Origin: Streptomyces sp. NRRL S-646
Lineage (GTDB): Bacteria > Actinomycetota > Actinomycetes > Streptomycetales > Streptomycetaceae
Direction of reading: 5' to 3'
Assembly (NCBI RefSeq): GCF_000720765.1
Contig: NZ_JODC01000007.1
Location: 186,001 to 250,000, forward strand
Length of the DNA stretch: 64,000 nt
Shown: positions 47,949 through 57,767 of the stretch, piece by piece
Position numbering within the stretch: position 1 is the stretch's first letter
Layout: each line of letters opens with the position of its first letter
Notes under the pieces: model-generated
Told to the model about the DNA's origin: nothing
Seen by the model: only the letters and a program-made list of their open reading frames with translations
The model's database searches: none
Made by a program: the position numbers and the translations under genes

Positions 47949-48887
47949 TCAGACGATGCGTTCGCCGGGGGCGACGATCGCGTCGAGTGCGGTCAGGTCG
48001 GCCGCGTCGGGGATCCAGTCGGCCGCCGCCGCGTTGGTGGTGATCTGCTCGGGGGTCATCGCGCCGCAGATGACCGAGCCGACGGCGGGCAGTGCCGCGA
48101 GTGAGCCGACGGCGACCTGGAGGAGGGTGAGGCCGCGTGCGGCGCCGTACGCCTTGAGGGCCTCGACCAGGTCGAGGGCCGCGTCGGTGAGCCAGCCCTG
48201 CCGCCAGGACAGGCGGCTGCCGGGAGGCGGCTGTTCGCCGCGCCGGTACTTGCCGCTGAGGAGGCCGTTCGCGAGGGGGTAGTAGGGCAGCAGGCCCACA
48301 CCGTGGTGCAGACAGGCAGGGATCAGGTCGATCTCGGCGCTGCGGTCGAGCAGGTGGTAGCGGGCCTGGGTGGAGACGAAGGCGTCGGTGAGTTGCCCGG
48401 CCGGAAGGTTGGAGCAGCCGAAGTACTGGATCTTGCCCTCGCCGACCAGTTCCCGGAGCGCGGCCACCGTCTCGTCGAGCGGGGTGACGCCGTCCGGCTC
48501 GTGGTACTGGAACAGGTCGATCCGGTCGGTGCCCAGGCGGTGGAGGGATGCCTCGACGGCGTGCCGGATGTAGGGGCGGGCGCCGCGCGGGCCGTACCGG
48601 TCGGCGTCCGGACCCATCTCCATGCCGAACTTGGTGGCCAGTACGACCTGGTCGCGGTGGCCCTTGAGGGCGGCGCCGAGGAGTCGTTCGCCGTCACCCC
48701 GCGCGCCGCCGCGGTCGCCGGATCCGCCGTACATGTCGGCCGTGTCGAACAGGGTGATCCCGGCGTCGAGGGCCGCGTGGACGACGGCCCTGGTGCCCTC
48801 CTCGTCCAGACGGGAGCCGAAGTTGTTGCCGCCGACGCCGACCACGGAGACGGCCGGGCCGCGGTCGCCCAGCGGGCGGTATCTCAT
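47949..48887 (-). CDS. Aldo/keto reductase
   Basis: 312-aa (beta/alpha)8 NADPH-dependent reductase. The catalytic tetrad is visible: Asp and Tyr in FDTADMYGG, Lys in VLATKFGMEMG, His in FQYHEPDGV. C-terminal cofactor-binding segment VGSVICGAMTPEQI is present. It follows the aldehyde dehydrogenase by 22 bp, so both may process the same aldehyde in opposite directions. Confidence 0.93.
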   Translation of the reverse strand: MRYRPLGDRGPAVSVVGVGGNNFGSRLDEEGTRAVVHAALDAGITLFDTADMYGGSGDRGGARGDGERLLGAALKGHRDQVVLATKFGMEMGPDADRYGPRGARPYIRHAVEASLHRLGTDRIDLFQYHEPDGVTPLDETVAALRELVGEGKIQYFGCSNLPAGQLTDAFVSTQARYHLLDRSAEIDLIPACLHHGVGLLPYYPLANGLLSGKYRRGEQPPPGSRLSWRQGWLTDAALDLVEALKAYGAARGLTLLQVAVGSLAALPAVGSVICGAMTPEQITTNAAAADWIPDAADLTALDAIVAPGERIV

Positions 48888-48909
48888 GGCCGGGCCTCTC
48901 TCTCGGCGG

Positions 48910-50355
48910 TCATGTCCGGTCTCCGAAGCCGATGCAGACGTTCTTGGTCTGTGTGTAGCTCGCCAGTGCTTCGAGGCCCTTCTCCCGGCCCCAGCCGCTG
49001 TGCTTGTAGCCGCCGAAGGGGAGTTCCACGCCGGTGCCGACGCCGGTGGCGTTGACGAAGACCTGGCCGGCCCGGATGCCTTCGGCCAGGCTCATCGCCT
49101 GGTCGAGGTCGCGGGTCCAGACGTAGGAGGACAGGCCGTAGGGGCTGTCGTTGGCGATCTGCAGGGCCTGGTCGGCGTCGTCGAATTCGATGACCGTGAC
49201 GACGGGGCCGAAGATCTCCTCGCGGGCGAGTCGGGACTGGTTCGTCAGGCCGGTGAGGACGGTCGGCTCGATGTAGTAGCCGCCGGCCAGTTCGGGGGCG
49301 GACGGGGCGCCGCCGCCGACGCGGACCGTCGCGCCCTCCTGCCGGGCCAGGTCCAGATAGCCCAGCACCCGGTCGCGCTGCCGGGCGGCGACCAGGGGGC
49401 CGATGTCGGGGTCCGTCAGGCCGGGACCGACGCGCAGGGCGGCGATCTTCTCCACCAGTCGGTCCAGGAAGTCCTCGGCACCTCGCTGGAGCAGCAGCCG
49501 CGTCCCGGCCGAGCACATCTGTCCGGCGTTGCTGAAGGAGGCGCCCATGATGGCGGTCAGTGCCAGGTCGAAGTCGGCGTCGGCGAAGACGACGAACGGC
49601 GACTTGCCGCCCAACTCCGTCACGGCAGGTACGACGTTGGCGGCGGCCGCCTGGGCGACCTTGATGCCGGTGGGCACCGAGCCGGTGAAGGTGACCTGGT
49701 CGATGCCGGGGTGTCCGGCGAGGGCGGCGCCCGTCTCGCCGTCGCCGGGGACGACGTTCAGAACCCCGGGTGGCAGGCCGCATTCGAGGGCGATCCTGCC
49801 GATCTCCAGCGGGGTGAGCGGCGCCTCCGGCGACGGCTTGAGCACCACCGTGCAGCCTGCGGCCAGCGCCGGGGCGGAGCCCCGGGCGGTGTTCTGGAGT
49901 GGGTAGTTGAAGGGGATGATCTGCCCGGAGACACCGATCGGCTCGCGGACGGTGTAGTCGATCAGGCCGGGGCCGAGGGGGATCGTGGAGCCGCTGAGCT
50001 TGTCGGCGAAGCCGGCGTAGAACTCGAAGTAGCGGGCGGCGGCCTCGACATCGGCCTCGGCCTGGCTGAGGGGTTTGCCGACGTCCTGGCTCTCCATCCG
50101 GGCCAGGTGTTCGCCCTCGGCTCGGATCGCATCCGCGATGCGGTGCAGCAGCCGGCCCCGGTCGGCTGCGCGCATCTTGGCCCACTCGGGTGCGGTGAAG
50201 GCCGCGCGGGCCGCCGCCACCGCCTGGTCCACGTCCGCCGGACCGGCCTGCGCCACCCGGGCGATGGTCGTGCCGTCGGACGGGTCGAGGACGGTGAAGG
50301 TCCGTCCGTCGGCCGCGGGGGCTTCCTTGCCGTCGACGAGTAGCAGCCGGGTCAT
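48910..50355 (-). CDS. Aldehyde dehydrogenase
   Basis: 481-aa NAD(P)-dependent dehydrogenase. Oxyanion Asn in IIPFNYPLQNTARG, general-base Glu in TELGGKSPFVVF and nucleophile Cys in FSNAGQMCSAGTRL are all present. Start ATG 50355 overlaps the deacylase stop as ATGA. Its position after an aminotransferase suggests it oxidises the semialdehyde produced by transamination, as DoeC does in ectoine degradation. Confidence 0.95.
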   Translation of the reverse strand: MTRLLLVDGKEAPAADGRTFTVLDPSDGTTIARVAQAGPADVDQAVAAARAAFTAPEWAKMRAADRGRLLHRIADAIRAEGEHLARMESQDVGKPLSQAEADVEAAARYFEFYAGFADKLSGSTIPLGPGLIDYTVREPIGVSGQIIPFNYPLQNTARGSAPALAAGCTVVLKPSPEAPLTPLEIGRIALECGLPPGVLNVVPGDGETGAALAGHPGIDQVTFTGSVPTGIKVAQAAAANVVPAVTELGGKSPFVVFADADFDLALTAIMGASFSNAGQMCSAGTRLLLQRGAEDFLDRLVEKIAALRVGPGLTDPDIGPLVAARQRDRVLGYLDLARQEGATVRVGGGAPSAPELAGGYYIEPTVLTGLTNQSRLAREEIFGPVVTVIEFDDADQALQIANDSPYGLSSYVWTRDLDQAMSLAEGIRAGQVFVNATGVGTGVELPFGGYKHSGWGREKGLEALASYTQTKNVCIGFGDRT

Positions 50356-51305
50356 GGCCGGATCTCCCCCTGCACCTCGCCGAAGATGACGACCTCGTCG
50401 CCGGGCCGGACCGTGCGGATGCGGCGCACCCACAGGATGATGCCGTCCTGCGGGGCGCGGACCTCCTCCAGCGTGTTGCCGTAGTGGTCGACGATGTGGG
50501 CGATCAGATCGCCTTCCTTGCAGCTCTCCCCCGGCTCGGCGTGTCCGACGAAGAAGCCGCCGGCGGCGGCGCGGGCGAAGGTGCCGGAGACCGTGGTGTA
50601 GGTGTCGCGGAGCTTCGACTCGCCCTCAGTCATGTCGAGTTGGCGCATGATGTTGCGGATCGAGTCGATGTGCAGTTCGACGGTCTGCTCGCGATAGGTC
50701 CCGCCGCCCGCCTCGATGGTGATCGCGGGCTTGCCCGCCGCGAGGGTGGGGTGGCGGACCGTGCCGCCCCACTTCCCACCCTTCCAGACCAGTTCGTGCC
50801 CGGCGGCGAGGGCGAGGTCCGTGGCCAGGTCCTCGTATCCGCCCTGGAGGATGACGAGCGGGGCGATCTCGCCGAAGGTGCCGCCGGTGTGCAGGTCGAC
50901 CAGGGCGTCGATGGCGGGGACGACCTGCTCGACGAAGGTGGCGGCCAGCCGCAGGGAGTACGAGCCGTCCGCGTCGCCGGGGAAGATGCGGTTGAGGTTG
51001 AGGTGGTCCAGGCCGCCGGCGCGGGCGGCGGCCTCGAAGGCGGGGGTGTTCATGCAGGGGATGCCGACGACGGTGCCTCGCAGCGTGGACGGGTCGATCT
51101 CGGCGAGCACGCGGCGGACGGCCTCCTGGCCGTCGTACTCGTCGCCGTGCACACCCGCGTCCACGCACAGCACGGGGCCGTCCTGGGCACCGTTGACGAC
51201 GATCAGCGGGATGCCGAGTTCCACACCGTAGGTGCTGGTGCCGACCGGGATGAGGCCCTGGGCGCGCTCGCCGGGGGCGACGGTCAGCGGACCGATGGAA
51301 TACAT
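50352..51305 (-). CDS. AstE/aspartoacylase-like deacylase (DoeB-like), copy 2
   Basis: 317-aa zinc carboxypeptidase-fold amidohydrolase of the succinylglutamate desuccinylase/aspartoacylase family. Zn ligands are in DAGVHGDEYDG (His and Glu) and VDLHTGG (second His); LNRIFPGDADGS is the family's substrate loop. A beta-barrel C-terminal domain follows. GTG 51335, overlapping the aminotransferase stop, is an alternative start. Family members remove acyl groups from N-acyl amino acids or diamines, for example N-acetyl-diaminobutyrate. Confidence 0.9.
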   Translation of the reverse strand: MYSIGPLTVAPGERAQGLIPVGTSTYGVELGIPLIVVNGAQDGPVLCVDAGVHGDEYDGQEAVRRVLAEIDPSTLRGTVVGIPCMNTPAFEAAARAGGLDHLNLNRIFPGDADGSYSLRLAATFVEQVVPAIDALVDLHTGGTFGEIAPLVILQGGYEDLATDLALAAGHELVWKGGKWGGTVRHPTLAAGKPAITIEAGGGTYREQTVELHIDSIRNIMRQLDMTEGESKLRDTYTTVSGTFARAAAGGFFVGHAEPGESCKEGDLIAHIVDHYGNTLEEVRAPQDGIILWVRRIRTVRPGDEVVIFGEVQGEIRP

Positions 51306-51331
51306 GAGGTGCTGCCTTTCGAGTGCGGGGG

Positions 51332-52723
51332 TCACAGGCGGGCGGACGCCTCGTCGAGGGTGTCCGCGATGATCTCGGCGATACGGTCGAGGAGCCCGCG
51401 GTCGCTGATCAGCGGGGGCGCGATCTGGACCAGCGGGGCGGTGCGGTTGTAGACGCGGGCCAGCAGTCCGGCCTCGCGCAGCCGGCGCGGGATCAGGCCG
51501 GCGATCAGGTCGGTGCGGGCGGTGTCGCTGAAGGCGCCGTCGTCGAGGTCTCCGGCGAGTTGGAGGGCGTAGAAGAATCCGGCGCCGCGGACGTCGCCGA
51601 CGATCGGCAGGTCGGCGAGGGAGGCCATGCGCTGCGCGAGGTGGTCCTGGTGGCCGCGGACGTTGTCCAGGATCCGGTCGCGCTCCATGATCTCCAGGCT
51701 GCGCAGGGCGATCGCGGCGCTGAGCGGGTGACCGGCGAAGGTGTAGCCGTGGTTGAGGACCGCGCCGGGTTGATTGATGACCTCAACTACGCGGTTGCTG
51801 ACCAGAGTTGCGCCCATGGGGGCGTATCCGGCGGTGATGCCCTTGGCGACGGTGACGATGTCCGGGCGGGCGTCGTAGCGGTCGCCGCCGAACCACTCCC
51901 CCAGTCGCCCGAACGCGGTGATGACCTCGTCGGCGACGAGCAGGAAGCCGTAGCGGTCGGCGAGTCGGCGCAGCCCCGGCCAGTAGCCCTCGGGCGGGGT
52001 GATGCAGCCGCCGCGGTTCTGCACCGGTTCGGCGATCAGCATCGCAATGGTCTCCGGGCCCTCGGCCAGGACCGCGGCCTCCAGCTCGGCGAGCAGCCGG
52101 GCGGTGTATGTCTCGTCGTCGACGTATTCGGGCGCGAGGCCGAAGCGGTTGGTGTGGGACACGAACCGGGTCTCGATCGCGCCGGGGCCGTAGGGCTCGC
52201 GCAGCCCGGGGTCGTCGGTGAGGGAGAGGGCGCCGATGGTCAGGCCGTGGTAGGCGCCGCGCCGTGCGATGGCCTTCACCCGGCCGGTCTCGCCGCGCAG
52301 GGCGTGGTAGCGGCGGGCGATCTTCCAGGCGGTCTCCACCGCCTCCGCGCCGCCGCCGGAGAAGAAGGTGTGCTCGATGTCGGCCGGGGCGATCCGGGCC
52401 AGCCGTTCGGCGAGTTCGATGGCCGTGGGGTGCGCGGAGGCGGACCACAGCGGGCTGAAGCACAGCTCGCGCAGCTGCTTGTCCGCCGCCTCGGCGAACT
52501 CGGGGGCGTAGGAGTAGCCGAGCTGGCAGCAGTACAGGCCGGAGAGGCCGTCGATGTAGCGGCGGCCGTCCGCGTCGTCGACATACGGTCCCTCGCCGCG
52601 CCGTATGACGAAGAGGTTCTCCCCGTCGGCACCGAGCGAGCCGTTGGGGGTCATGTTGAGCAGGAGGTGTCTGGCCGCGGTGGCGGACAGTTCACCGGCG
52701 GGGGTGCGGGTGCTGGTGGTCAT
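51332..52723 (-). CDS. Class III PLP aminotransferase
   Basis: 463-aa omega-amine/diamine type transaminase. The PLP lysine is in VTVAKGITAGYAPMGA, the cofactor Asp in LLVADEVITAFGR, and FFSGGGAEAVETAWKIARR binds the phosphate. Start ATG 52723 overlaps the permease stop as ATGA. With deacylase and aldehyde dehydrogenase beside it, it probably removes a terminal amino group from a diamine, comparable to DoeD. Confidence 0.94.
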   Translation of the reverse strand: MTTSTRTPAGELSATAARHLLLNMTPNGSLGADGENLFVIRRGEGPYVDDADGRRYIDGLSGLYCCQLGYSYAPEFAEAADKQLRELCFSPLWSASAHPTAIELAERLARIAPADIEHTFFSGGGAEAVETAWKIARRYHALRGETGRVKAIARRGAYHGLTIGALSLTDDPGLREPYGPGAIETRFVSHTNRFGLAPEYVDDETYTARLLAELEAAVLAEGPETIAMLIAEPVQNRGGCITPPEGYWPGLRRLADRYGFLLVADEVITAFGRLGEWFGGDRYDARPDIVTVAKGITAGYAPMGATLVSNRVVEVINQPGAVLNHGYTFAGHPLSAAIALRSLEIMERDRILDNVRGHQDHLAQRMASLADLPIVGDVRGAGFFYALQLAGDLDDGAFSDTARTDLIAGLIPRRLREAGLLARVYNRTAPLVQIAPPLISDRGLLDRIAEIIADTLDEASARL

Positions 52724-53586
52724 GGAGTCTCACTTCCGGCGGGCAGGACCACGGCGGGCTCCGTGGGCAGCAGGCCCTGCTGCCTGCCGGAGCCGCTGAG
52801 CCGGCGGACGACGCCGACCAGGGCGAGGGCCACGACGGCGACCGCGATGAGGATCGCGCTGACGGCGGTCACGGACGGGTCGACGTTGTACTGGAGGACG
52901 TTGAACACCTGGACGGGCAGGGTGACGGTGTCGACGGAGGACAGGAACTGGGAGATGAAGAACTCGTCGAAGCTGGTGATGAAGGAGAAGATCGCGGCGG
53001 CCACCACTCCCGGCATGGCCAGCGGGAAGGTGATGCGGCGGGCGATGGTGAGGCGGCCCGCGCCCATGCTGGCTGCCGCGTCCTCCAGGCGTTCGTCGAT
53101 GCCCTTGAGCGTGGCCATGAGGATCATCACGGCGATCGGTGAGGCGAGCACGGTGTGGCCGAGCGCTATGGCGATCGGGCTGCCGAGCATGGCGGCCGGT
53201 TCGAAGAGCAGGAACAGGCCGAGGGCGATGACGACCTGGGGGATGATCAGCGGGGCGAGGACCAGGCCGTAGACCGCCGAGCGCAGCGGCAGTTCGCTGC
53301 GGACCAGGGCGGTGGCCGCGGTCATGCCCAGGATGAGGGAGAAGACGGTGGTCATGGCCGCCACCAGGGCGCTGAGGGCGAGCGCGGCGGGCCACTTGCT
53401 GCCGTCGGCGAACAGCTGCTGGTACCAGCCGAACGTCCAGGCGCTGGGCGGGAAGTTGCCGAAGGCGTCCTTGCCGAAGGAAGTGACGACGATGACGACG
53501 ATCGGCAGGGCCAGGAACAGCAGGATCAGGGTGGACAGGACGGCCAGGGTGATACGTCCGGCGACGGTGGAGCGAAGCTCGATCAT
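52720..53586 (-). CDS. Polyamine-type ABC transporter permease (PotC-like)
   Basis: 288-aa inner-membrane permease with about six helices. It starts IELRSTVAGRITLAVLSTLI and has the WTFGWYQQLF segment and the EAA-loop sequence EDAAASMGAGRLTIARRITF. Overlaps both neighbours as ATGA. A hydrophilic C-terminal tail (about 20 residues) is extra. Pairs with the PotB-like permease. Confidence 0.94.
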   Translation of the reverse strand: MIELRSTVAGRITLAVLSTLILLFLALPIVVIVVTSFGKDAFGNFPPSAWTFGWYQQLFADGSKWPAALALSALVAAMTTVFSLILGMTAATALVRSELPLRSAVYGLVLAPLIIPQVVIALGLFLLFEPAAMLGSPIAIALGHTVLASPIAVMILMATLKGIDERLEDAAASMGAGRLTIARRITFPLAMPGVVAAAIFSFITSFDEFFISQFLSSVDTVTLPVQVFNVLQYNVDPSVTAVSAILIAVAVVALALVGVVRRLSGSGRQQGLLPTEPAVVLPAGSETP

Positions 53587-54503
53587 GACGTCGTACCCCG
53601 CTTCTTCAGCGCCTCGCCCGCCGATTTCAGCAGCCTGAGCAGCAGCAGTCCGGCGAAGGTGAGCAGCAGCAGGATGATGCCGAGCGCGGAGGCGCCGTTC
53701 CACTGGTTCTGCTTCATCACCTGCTCGTCGATGAGCGAGGCGACCATGGTCTGCTTCTCGCCGCCCATCAGGGCGGGGGTGAGGTAGTAGCCGAGACAGA
53801 GGATGAAGGACAGGACACCGGCGTTGACCAGGCCGGGGGCGACCAGTGGGACGTACACCCGGCGGAAGATGGTGATCCGTCCCGCGCCCATGCCGGCCGC
53901 GGCCGCCATCAGCCGGCGGTCGATGCCCTTCATGACCGCGTACAGCAGCAGGACGGAGTACGGCAGCATCACGGCGGTGGTGCCGATGACGACGCCGGTC
54001 TCGTTGTAGAGCAACTGGAAGGGTGCACCCGGGAAGTGAAGGTCCGTCAGGACGTTGTTCACGACGCCGTTGTCACCGAGCAGGATGATCCAGCCGTAGG
54101 TGCGCACCAGCGCGCTGATGAAATGCGGGACAACGACCACCAGCATCACCAGGCCCGCCCACAGGGGCTTGAGGCGGGAGATCGCGGAGGCCAGCGCGAA
54201 GCCGACGACGAGGGCGAGCAGTGAGGTCTCGACGGAGATCCGCAGGGTGGTGAGGAGGATCTCCAGGTTCGCGCCGCGGAAGGCGTCGGTGTACCAGTGG
54301 AGGGTGAAGCCGCCGTCCGCGCCCTTGAGGCTCAGCATCAGGGTGCTGAAGATCGGATAGACGAAGAGGATCAGCAGGTAGACGACGACCGGGGCGGCAT
54401 TGAGCAGTCCGAAGCGGGTGCGGCGGTCGGACAGCGCGCGGCTCAGCCGTTTCCTGCGGGGCACCGGAGCGGCGGAGCCGGACACGGGAGCGAGTACGGC
54501 CAT
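53583..54503 (-). CDS. Polyamine-type ABC transporter permease (PotB-like)
   Basis: 306-aa permease with about six helices. Conserved parts are LLILFVYPIFSTLMLSL, PHFISALVRTYGWIILLGDN and the EAA loop AAAAGMGAGRITIFRRVYVP. GGAGG lies nine bases before ATG 54503; a GTG at 54512 overlaps the ATPase stop and is a coupled alternative. Confidence 0.94.
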   Translation of the reverse strand: MAVLAPVSGSAAPVPRRKRLSRALSDRRTRFGLLNAAPVVVYLLILFVYPIFSTLMLSLKGADGGFTLHWYTDAFRGANLEILLTTLRISVETSLLALVVGFALASAISRLKPLWAGLVMLVVVVPHFISALVRTYGWIILLGDNGVVNNVLTDLHFPGAPFQLLYNETGVVIGTTAVMLPYSVLLLYAVMKGIDRRLMAAAAGMGAGRITIFRRVYVPLVAPGLVNAGVLSFILCLGYYLTPALMGGEKQTMVASLIDEQVMKQNQWNGASALGIILLLLTFAGLLLLRLLKSAGEALKKRGTTS

Positions 54504-54508
54504 GGCTG

Positions 54509-55642
54509 TCACCCTCCGTGTTCCGCGTCGGAGAAGACGCTGACGTTGGCGGGGTCCGCGGTGAGGCCGACGCGCTCGCCGAGGGCGGGGGCGTGGCCGG
54601 CGGGCAGTTCCAGCCTGACCGGTTCGGTGGCCGCGCCGCCGGCGGGGCGGACGGTGACGCGCACGAGGGTGCCCACGTAGGTCACTGTGTCGACGGTCCC
54701 GGTACAGAACCCGTCGCCCGGCGGACACAGGGCGAGCCGGCCGGGCTGGATCGCCGCACGAACGCGTGCACCGGCGGGGACGTTCTGCGGGCGGGCCGTG
54801 AGCAGGCCGCCGTTGTCCAGCCGTACCCGCGTGTAATCCGCCGTGTGCTCCTCCACCTGCCCCGGAAGGAAGTTGGCGGCGCCGAGGAAGTCGGCGACGA
54901 ACGGAGTGCGAGGACGCTCGAAGAGCTCCTGCGGGGTGTCGAACTGGTCGATCCGCCCGTCCCGCATCACCGCGATCCGGTCGGAGAGGACCAGCGCCTC
55001 CTCCTGATCGTGCGTCACATAGATCACCGTCAGGCCGAGTTCCTGCTGGATGCGCTTGATCTCGGTCTGCAGCTGGTCACGCAGCTTCTTGTCGAGGGCG
55101 CCGAGCGGCTCGTCCATGAGGATCACCGGGGGCCGGTAGACCAGGGCCCGGCACAGGGCGACGCGCTGCTGCTGGCCGCCGGAGAGTTCGCGGGGGCGGC
55201 GCCGCGCCATGGCGGACAGTCCGGCCATCTCCAGGGTCTCGCCGACCCGGCGGCGCAGCTCCGCCTTGGGTGTACCGCGCAGTTGCAGCGGGAAGGCGAC
55301 GTTGTCCCACACCGTCATGTGCGGGAAGAGCAGGTACTGCTGGAAGACGAAGCCCAGGCCGCGCTTCTGCGGGGCCAGGCGGGTGACGTCACGGCCGCCC
55401 ACGACGATGCTGCCGGAGTCGGGCTCGCAGAAGCCGGCGATCATCATCAGGGTGGTGGTCTTGCCGGAGCCGGAGGAGCCGAGAAAGGTGACGAACTCGC
55501 CGGCGGCGATCTCCATGGAGACCTCGTCGACGGCCGTGACGCCGCCGTAGGTCTTGCGAAGTCGCGTCACCGACAAGGGTTTTCCGCTGCCGGTCAGAGT
55601 CTGCGACACGGCTGGTGAAGGCCTCACGTCGGTCTCAGGCAT
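54509..55642 (-). CDS. Polyamine-type ABC transporter ATP-binding protein (PotA-like)
   Basis: 377-aa ATPase with Walker A GSSGSGKTT, Q-loop FVFQQYLLFPHMTVWDNVAF, signature LSGGQQQRV, Walker B VILMDEPLGALDKKL and a C-terminal TOBE-like domain. This is the CUT1-like spermidine/putrescine or iron type. Its start lies inside the last codons of the binding-protein gene. Confidence 0.95.
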   Translation of the reverse strand: MPETDVRPSPAVSQTLTGSGKPLSVTRLRKTYGGVTAVDEVSMEIAAGEFVTFLGSSGSGKTTTLMMIAGFCEPDSGSIVVGGRDVTRLAPQKRGLGFVFQQYLLFPHMTVWDNVAFPLQLRGTPKAELRRRVGETLEMAGLSAMARRRPRELSGGQQQRVALCRALVYRPPVILMDEPLGALDKKLRDQLQTEIKRIQQELGLTVIYVTHDQEEALVLSDRIAVMRDGRIDQFDTPQELFERPRTPFVADFLGAANFLPGQVEEHTADYTRVRLDNGGLLTARPQNVPAGARVRAAIQPGRLALCPPGDGFCTGTVDTVTYVGTLVRVTVRPAGGAATEPVRLELPAGHAPALGERVGLTADPANVSVFSDAEHGG

Positions 55643-56738
55643 GCGACCACTCCTGCCAGCGCTTGGACACCGCGTCCTGGTTCTTGATCCACCACTCGAC
55701 GTTCAGGTCGAAGCCGGAATCCAGGTGCGCGGGCGAACTGCCCAGGTTGGCGGCCGTGGTGGCGGAGAGCTTCTTGTACGCGGCGGGCACGGAGGGTGCC
55801 ATGGGGTAGATCTCGGCGTACGCCGCCTGCACCTCGGGCCGCAGCGAGAAGTCGACGAGCTGGTAGGCGGCGTCGAGGTTGGCTGCGCCCTTGGGGATGC
55901 CGAGGCCGTTGCTCTGCCGGCGGGCGCCGTTCCACTGGTAGGCGAGCGGCGCGCCGCCCTTGATCAGGGCGTCCAGCCGGCCGTGCCAGACGCTGGAGGC
56001 GTCGACCTCCTTGCGGCCCAGCAGGACTCCGGGCAGGGCGCCGGTGTCCCAGAACTTGCGGACGTGGGGCTTGATTTCGCCGAGCAGCTTGAAGGCGCGC
56101 TCCACGTCGAGGGGGTAGAGCTTGTCCAGCGCCACACCGTCCGCGAGGAGCGCGAACTCCAGCTCGGGCAGGTCGGCGTCCAGGGCCTGCAGCGAGCGGT
56201 TGCCGGGGAACGCCCTGGTGTCCCAGAAGTCGGCCCACGAGGCCGGCTTCTTCCCGCCGAAGGCGTCGGTGCGGTACGCCATCACGCTGGCCCAGTAGTT
56301 CTTGCCGACCGCGTTGGAGGTGACGAGGTTCTTGGCGATGCCGGCGCTCTTGAAGTTCTTCAGCCGGTCGTAGTCCAGTTCCTCGGTGGCGCCCTCCTTC
56401 TTGAAGAGCACGAAGTCGGCCATCGAGTCGTCGATCACGTCGAACTGCGGGCGGCCCTGCTTGATCTGGGCGAGCATCTGGGCGTACTCGATGTTCACCA
56501 CCTTGACCTGGATGCCGGTCTCCTTGGTGAACGTGTCGTAGACCGCTTGCTGGTTGGCGTCGCCGTAGGTGCCGCCGCTGTTGCGGACCACGAGGGTCTT
56601 GGAGCTCTTGCCGCCGCTGCCGACGGACCGGCTGGTGCCGGTGCCGCAGGCACTGAGCGAGGTGGCGGCGGCCATGCCTGCGGCAAGGCCGCCGACTCCG
56701 CGAAGGAACGCTCTGCGGTCTGTCCGGACTTCTCTCAC
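55635..56738 (-). CDS. Polyamine-type ABC transporter substrate-binding lipoprotein (PotD-like)
   Basis: 367-aa binding protein. The signal has twin arginines (TDRRAFLRGVGGLAAGMAAA) and a lipobox LSAC, so Tat export and lipidation are likely. The mature domain is SBP_bac_8-like: KTLVVRNSGGTYGDANQQAV, FDVIDDSMADFVLFKKEG, NYWASVMAYRTDAFGGKKPA. GTG 56738 has AGGAGGATC upstream. Ligand is probably an acylated or free polyamine, by family and context. Confidence 0.93.
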   Translation of the reverse strand: MREVRTDRRAFLRGVGGLAAGMAAATSLSACGTGTSRSVGSGGKSSKTLVVRNSGGTYGDANQQAVYDTFTKETGIQVKVVNIEYAQMLAQIKQGRPQFDVIDDSMADFVLFKKEGATEELDYDRLKNFKSAGIAKNLVTSNAVGKNYWASVMAYRTDAFGGKKPASWADFWDTRAFPGNRSLQALDADLPELEFALLADGVALDKLYPLDVERAFKLLGEIKPHVRKFWDTGALPGVLLGRKEVDASSVWHGRLDALIKGGAPLAYQWNGARRQSNGLGIPKGAANLDAAYQLVDFSLRPEVQAAYAEIYPMAPSVPAAYKKLSATTAANLGSSPAHLDSGFDLNVEWWIKNQDAVSKRWQEWSHA

Positions 56739-56790
56739 CGGGATCCTCCTGGTGGTGCGGTACGTGATCAGGGGAGCGTGGGGGGCGGGG

Positions 56791-57762
56791 TCAGTGGGGA
56801 GCGGGGGCTGCGATGGCGGCTAGTTCGGCGCCGGGGGCGACCGTCAGGCCGCGCATGCCGTAGAAGATCCGCCCGCTGGCGGGGGTGTGGACCTTGTGCT
56901 CCTGGCCGTCGACGGGGTCGATGACGTGGCCGATGACCTGGCCCTCCGTCACGTCGTCGCCGACGGTGAATTCGGGGTACCACAGGCCCGTGGCCTCGGC
57001 GGTGACGCCGGCGGCCCAGACCCATGCGCGCACGCTGGGCGTCTCTTTCGGCTCCGTGTCCGTCGCGCCGAGGCGGCTCAGCACGCCGTAGAGGCCGTCG
57101 ACGAGCCGGCGGGCGGTCTCGGGGTCGCGCTCGCCGAGTTGGCCGGTCTCGACGAGGATCGCCGGGACGCCCTGGCGGGAGGCGGCCGCGTGGCTGTTGC
57201 CACCGTCGGCATTCAGGCCGACGATGACGTCCTCGATGCCGACGGAACGGGCCATGTCGGCGGTTGTGGCGTCGAGTTCGGGGTCCTGGGTGAGGCGGTA
57301 TCCGACGAAGTCCGTGAGGCCTTCGTCGATGCCGCCGGAGTGCAGGTCGACGTATGCGTCGGCGCCGTCGAGGAGATGTGCGAAGAGCCAGGCGGCGAGC
57401 CGTTCGGTGGGGCTGCCGTCGGGGTCGCCGGGGAAGACACGGTTGATGTTGATGCCGTCGAGCGGGGAGCTGCCGAGGCGGCCCTGGTAGACGGCCGGCG
57501 GGTTGGCGACCGGGCAGACGATCAACTGGCCGTGCAGCTCGCCCGGTTCGAGCAGGGCCGCGAGCCGGGTGGCCGCGTCGATACCGACGAACTCACCGCC
57601 GTGCACGCCTGCCGTGATGACGACGCGAGGGCCGGGACGGGCACCGTTGACCAGGGTCAGCGGAATGTCCACGGTGAGGCCGCCGAGGTCGACGGGGACG
57701 CTGCCGCGCACCTTGGTACCGGGCTCGGCGCACAAGGCGCCGATGGACAGGGCATCAGTCAT
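56791..57762 (-). CDS. AstE/aspartoacylase-like deacylase, copy 1
   Basis: 323-aa homologue of the deacylase at 50352. Zn ligands are in TAGVHGGEFVG and VDLHSGG; INRVFPGDPDGSPTERLA is the substrate loop. The C-terminal barrel carries GLWYPEFTVGDDVTEGQVIG. Having two divergent deacylases in one operon suggests two acylated substrates or two successive deacylations. The first ~22 codons are duplicated just upstream in the minigene at 57768-57872. Confidence 0.9.
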   Translation of the reverse strand: MTDALSIGALCAEPGTKVRGSVPVDLGGLTVDIPLTLVNGARPGPRVVITAGVHGGEFVGIDAATRLAALLEPGELHGQLIVCPVANPPAVYQGRLGSSPLDGININRVFPGDPDGSPTERLAAWLFAHLLDGADAYVDLHSGGIDEGLTDFVGYRLTQDPELDATTADMARSVGIEDVIVGLNADGGNSHAAASRQGVPAILVETGQLGERDPETARRLVDGLYGVLSRLGATDTEPKETPSVRAWVWAAGVTAEATGLWYPEFTVGDDVTEGQVIGHVIDPVDGQEHKVHTPASGRIFYGMRGLTVAPGAELAAIAAPAPH

Positions 57763-57767
57763 GGTGG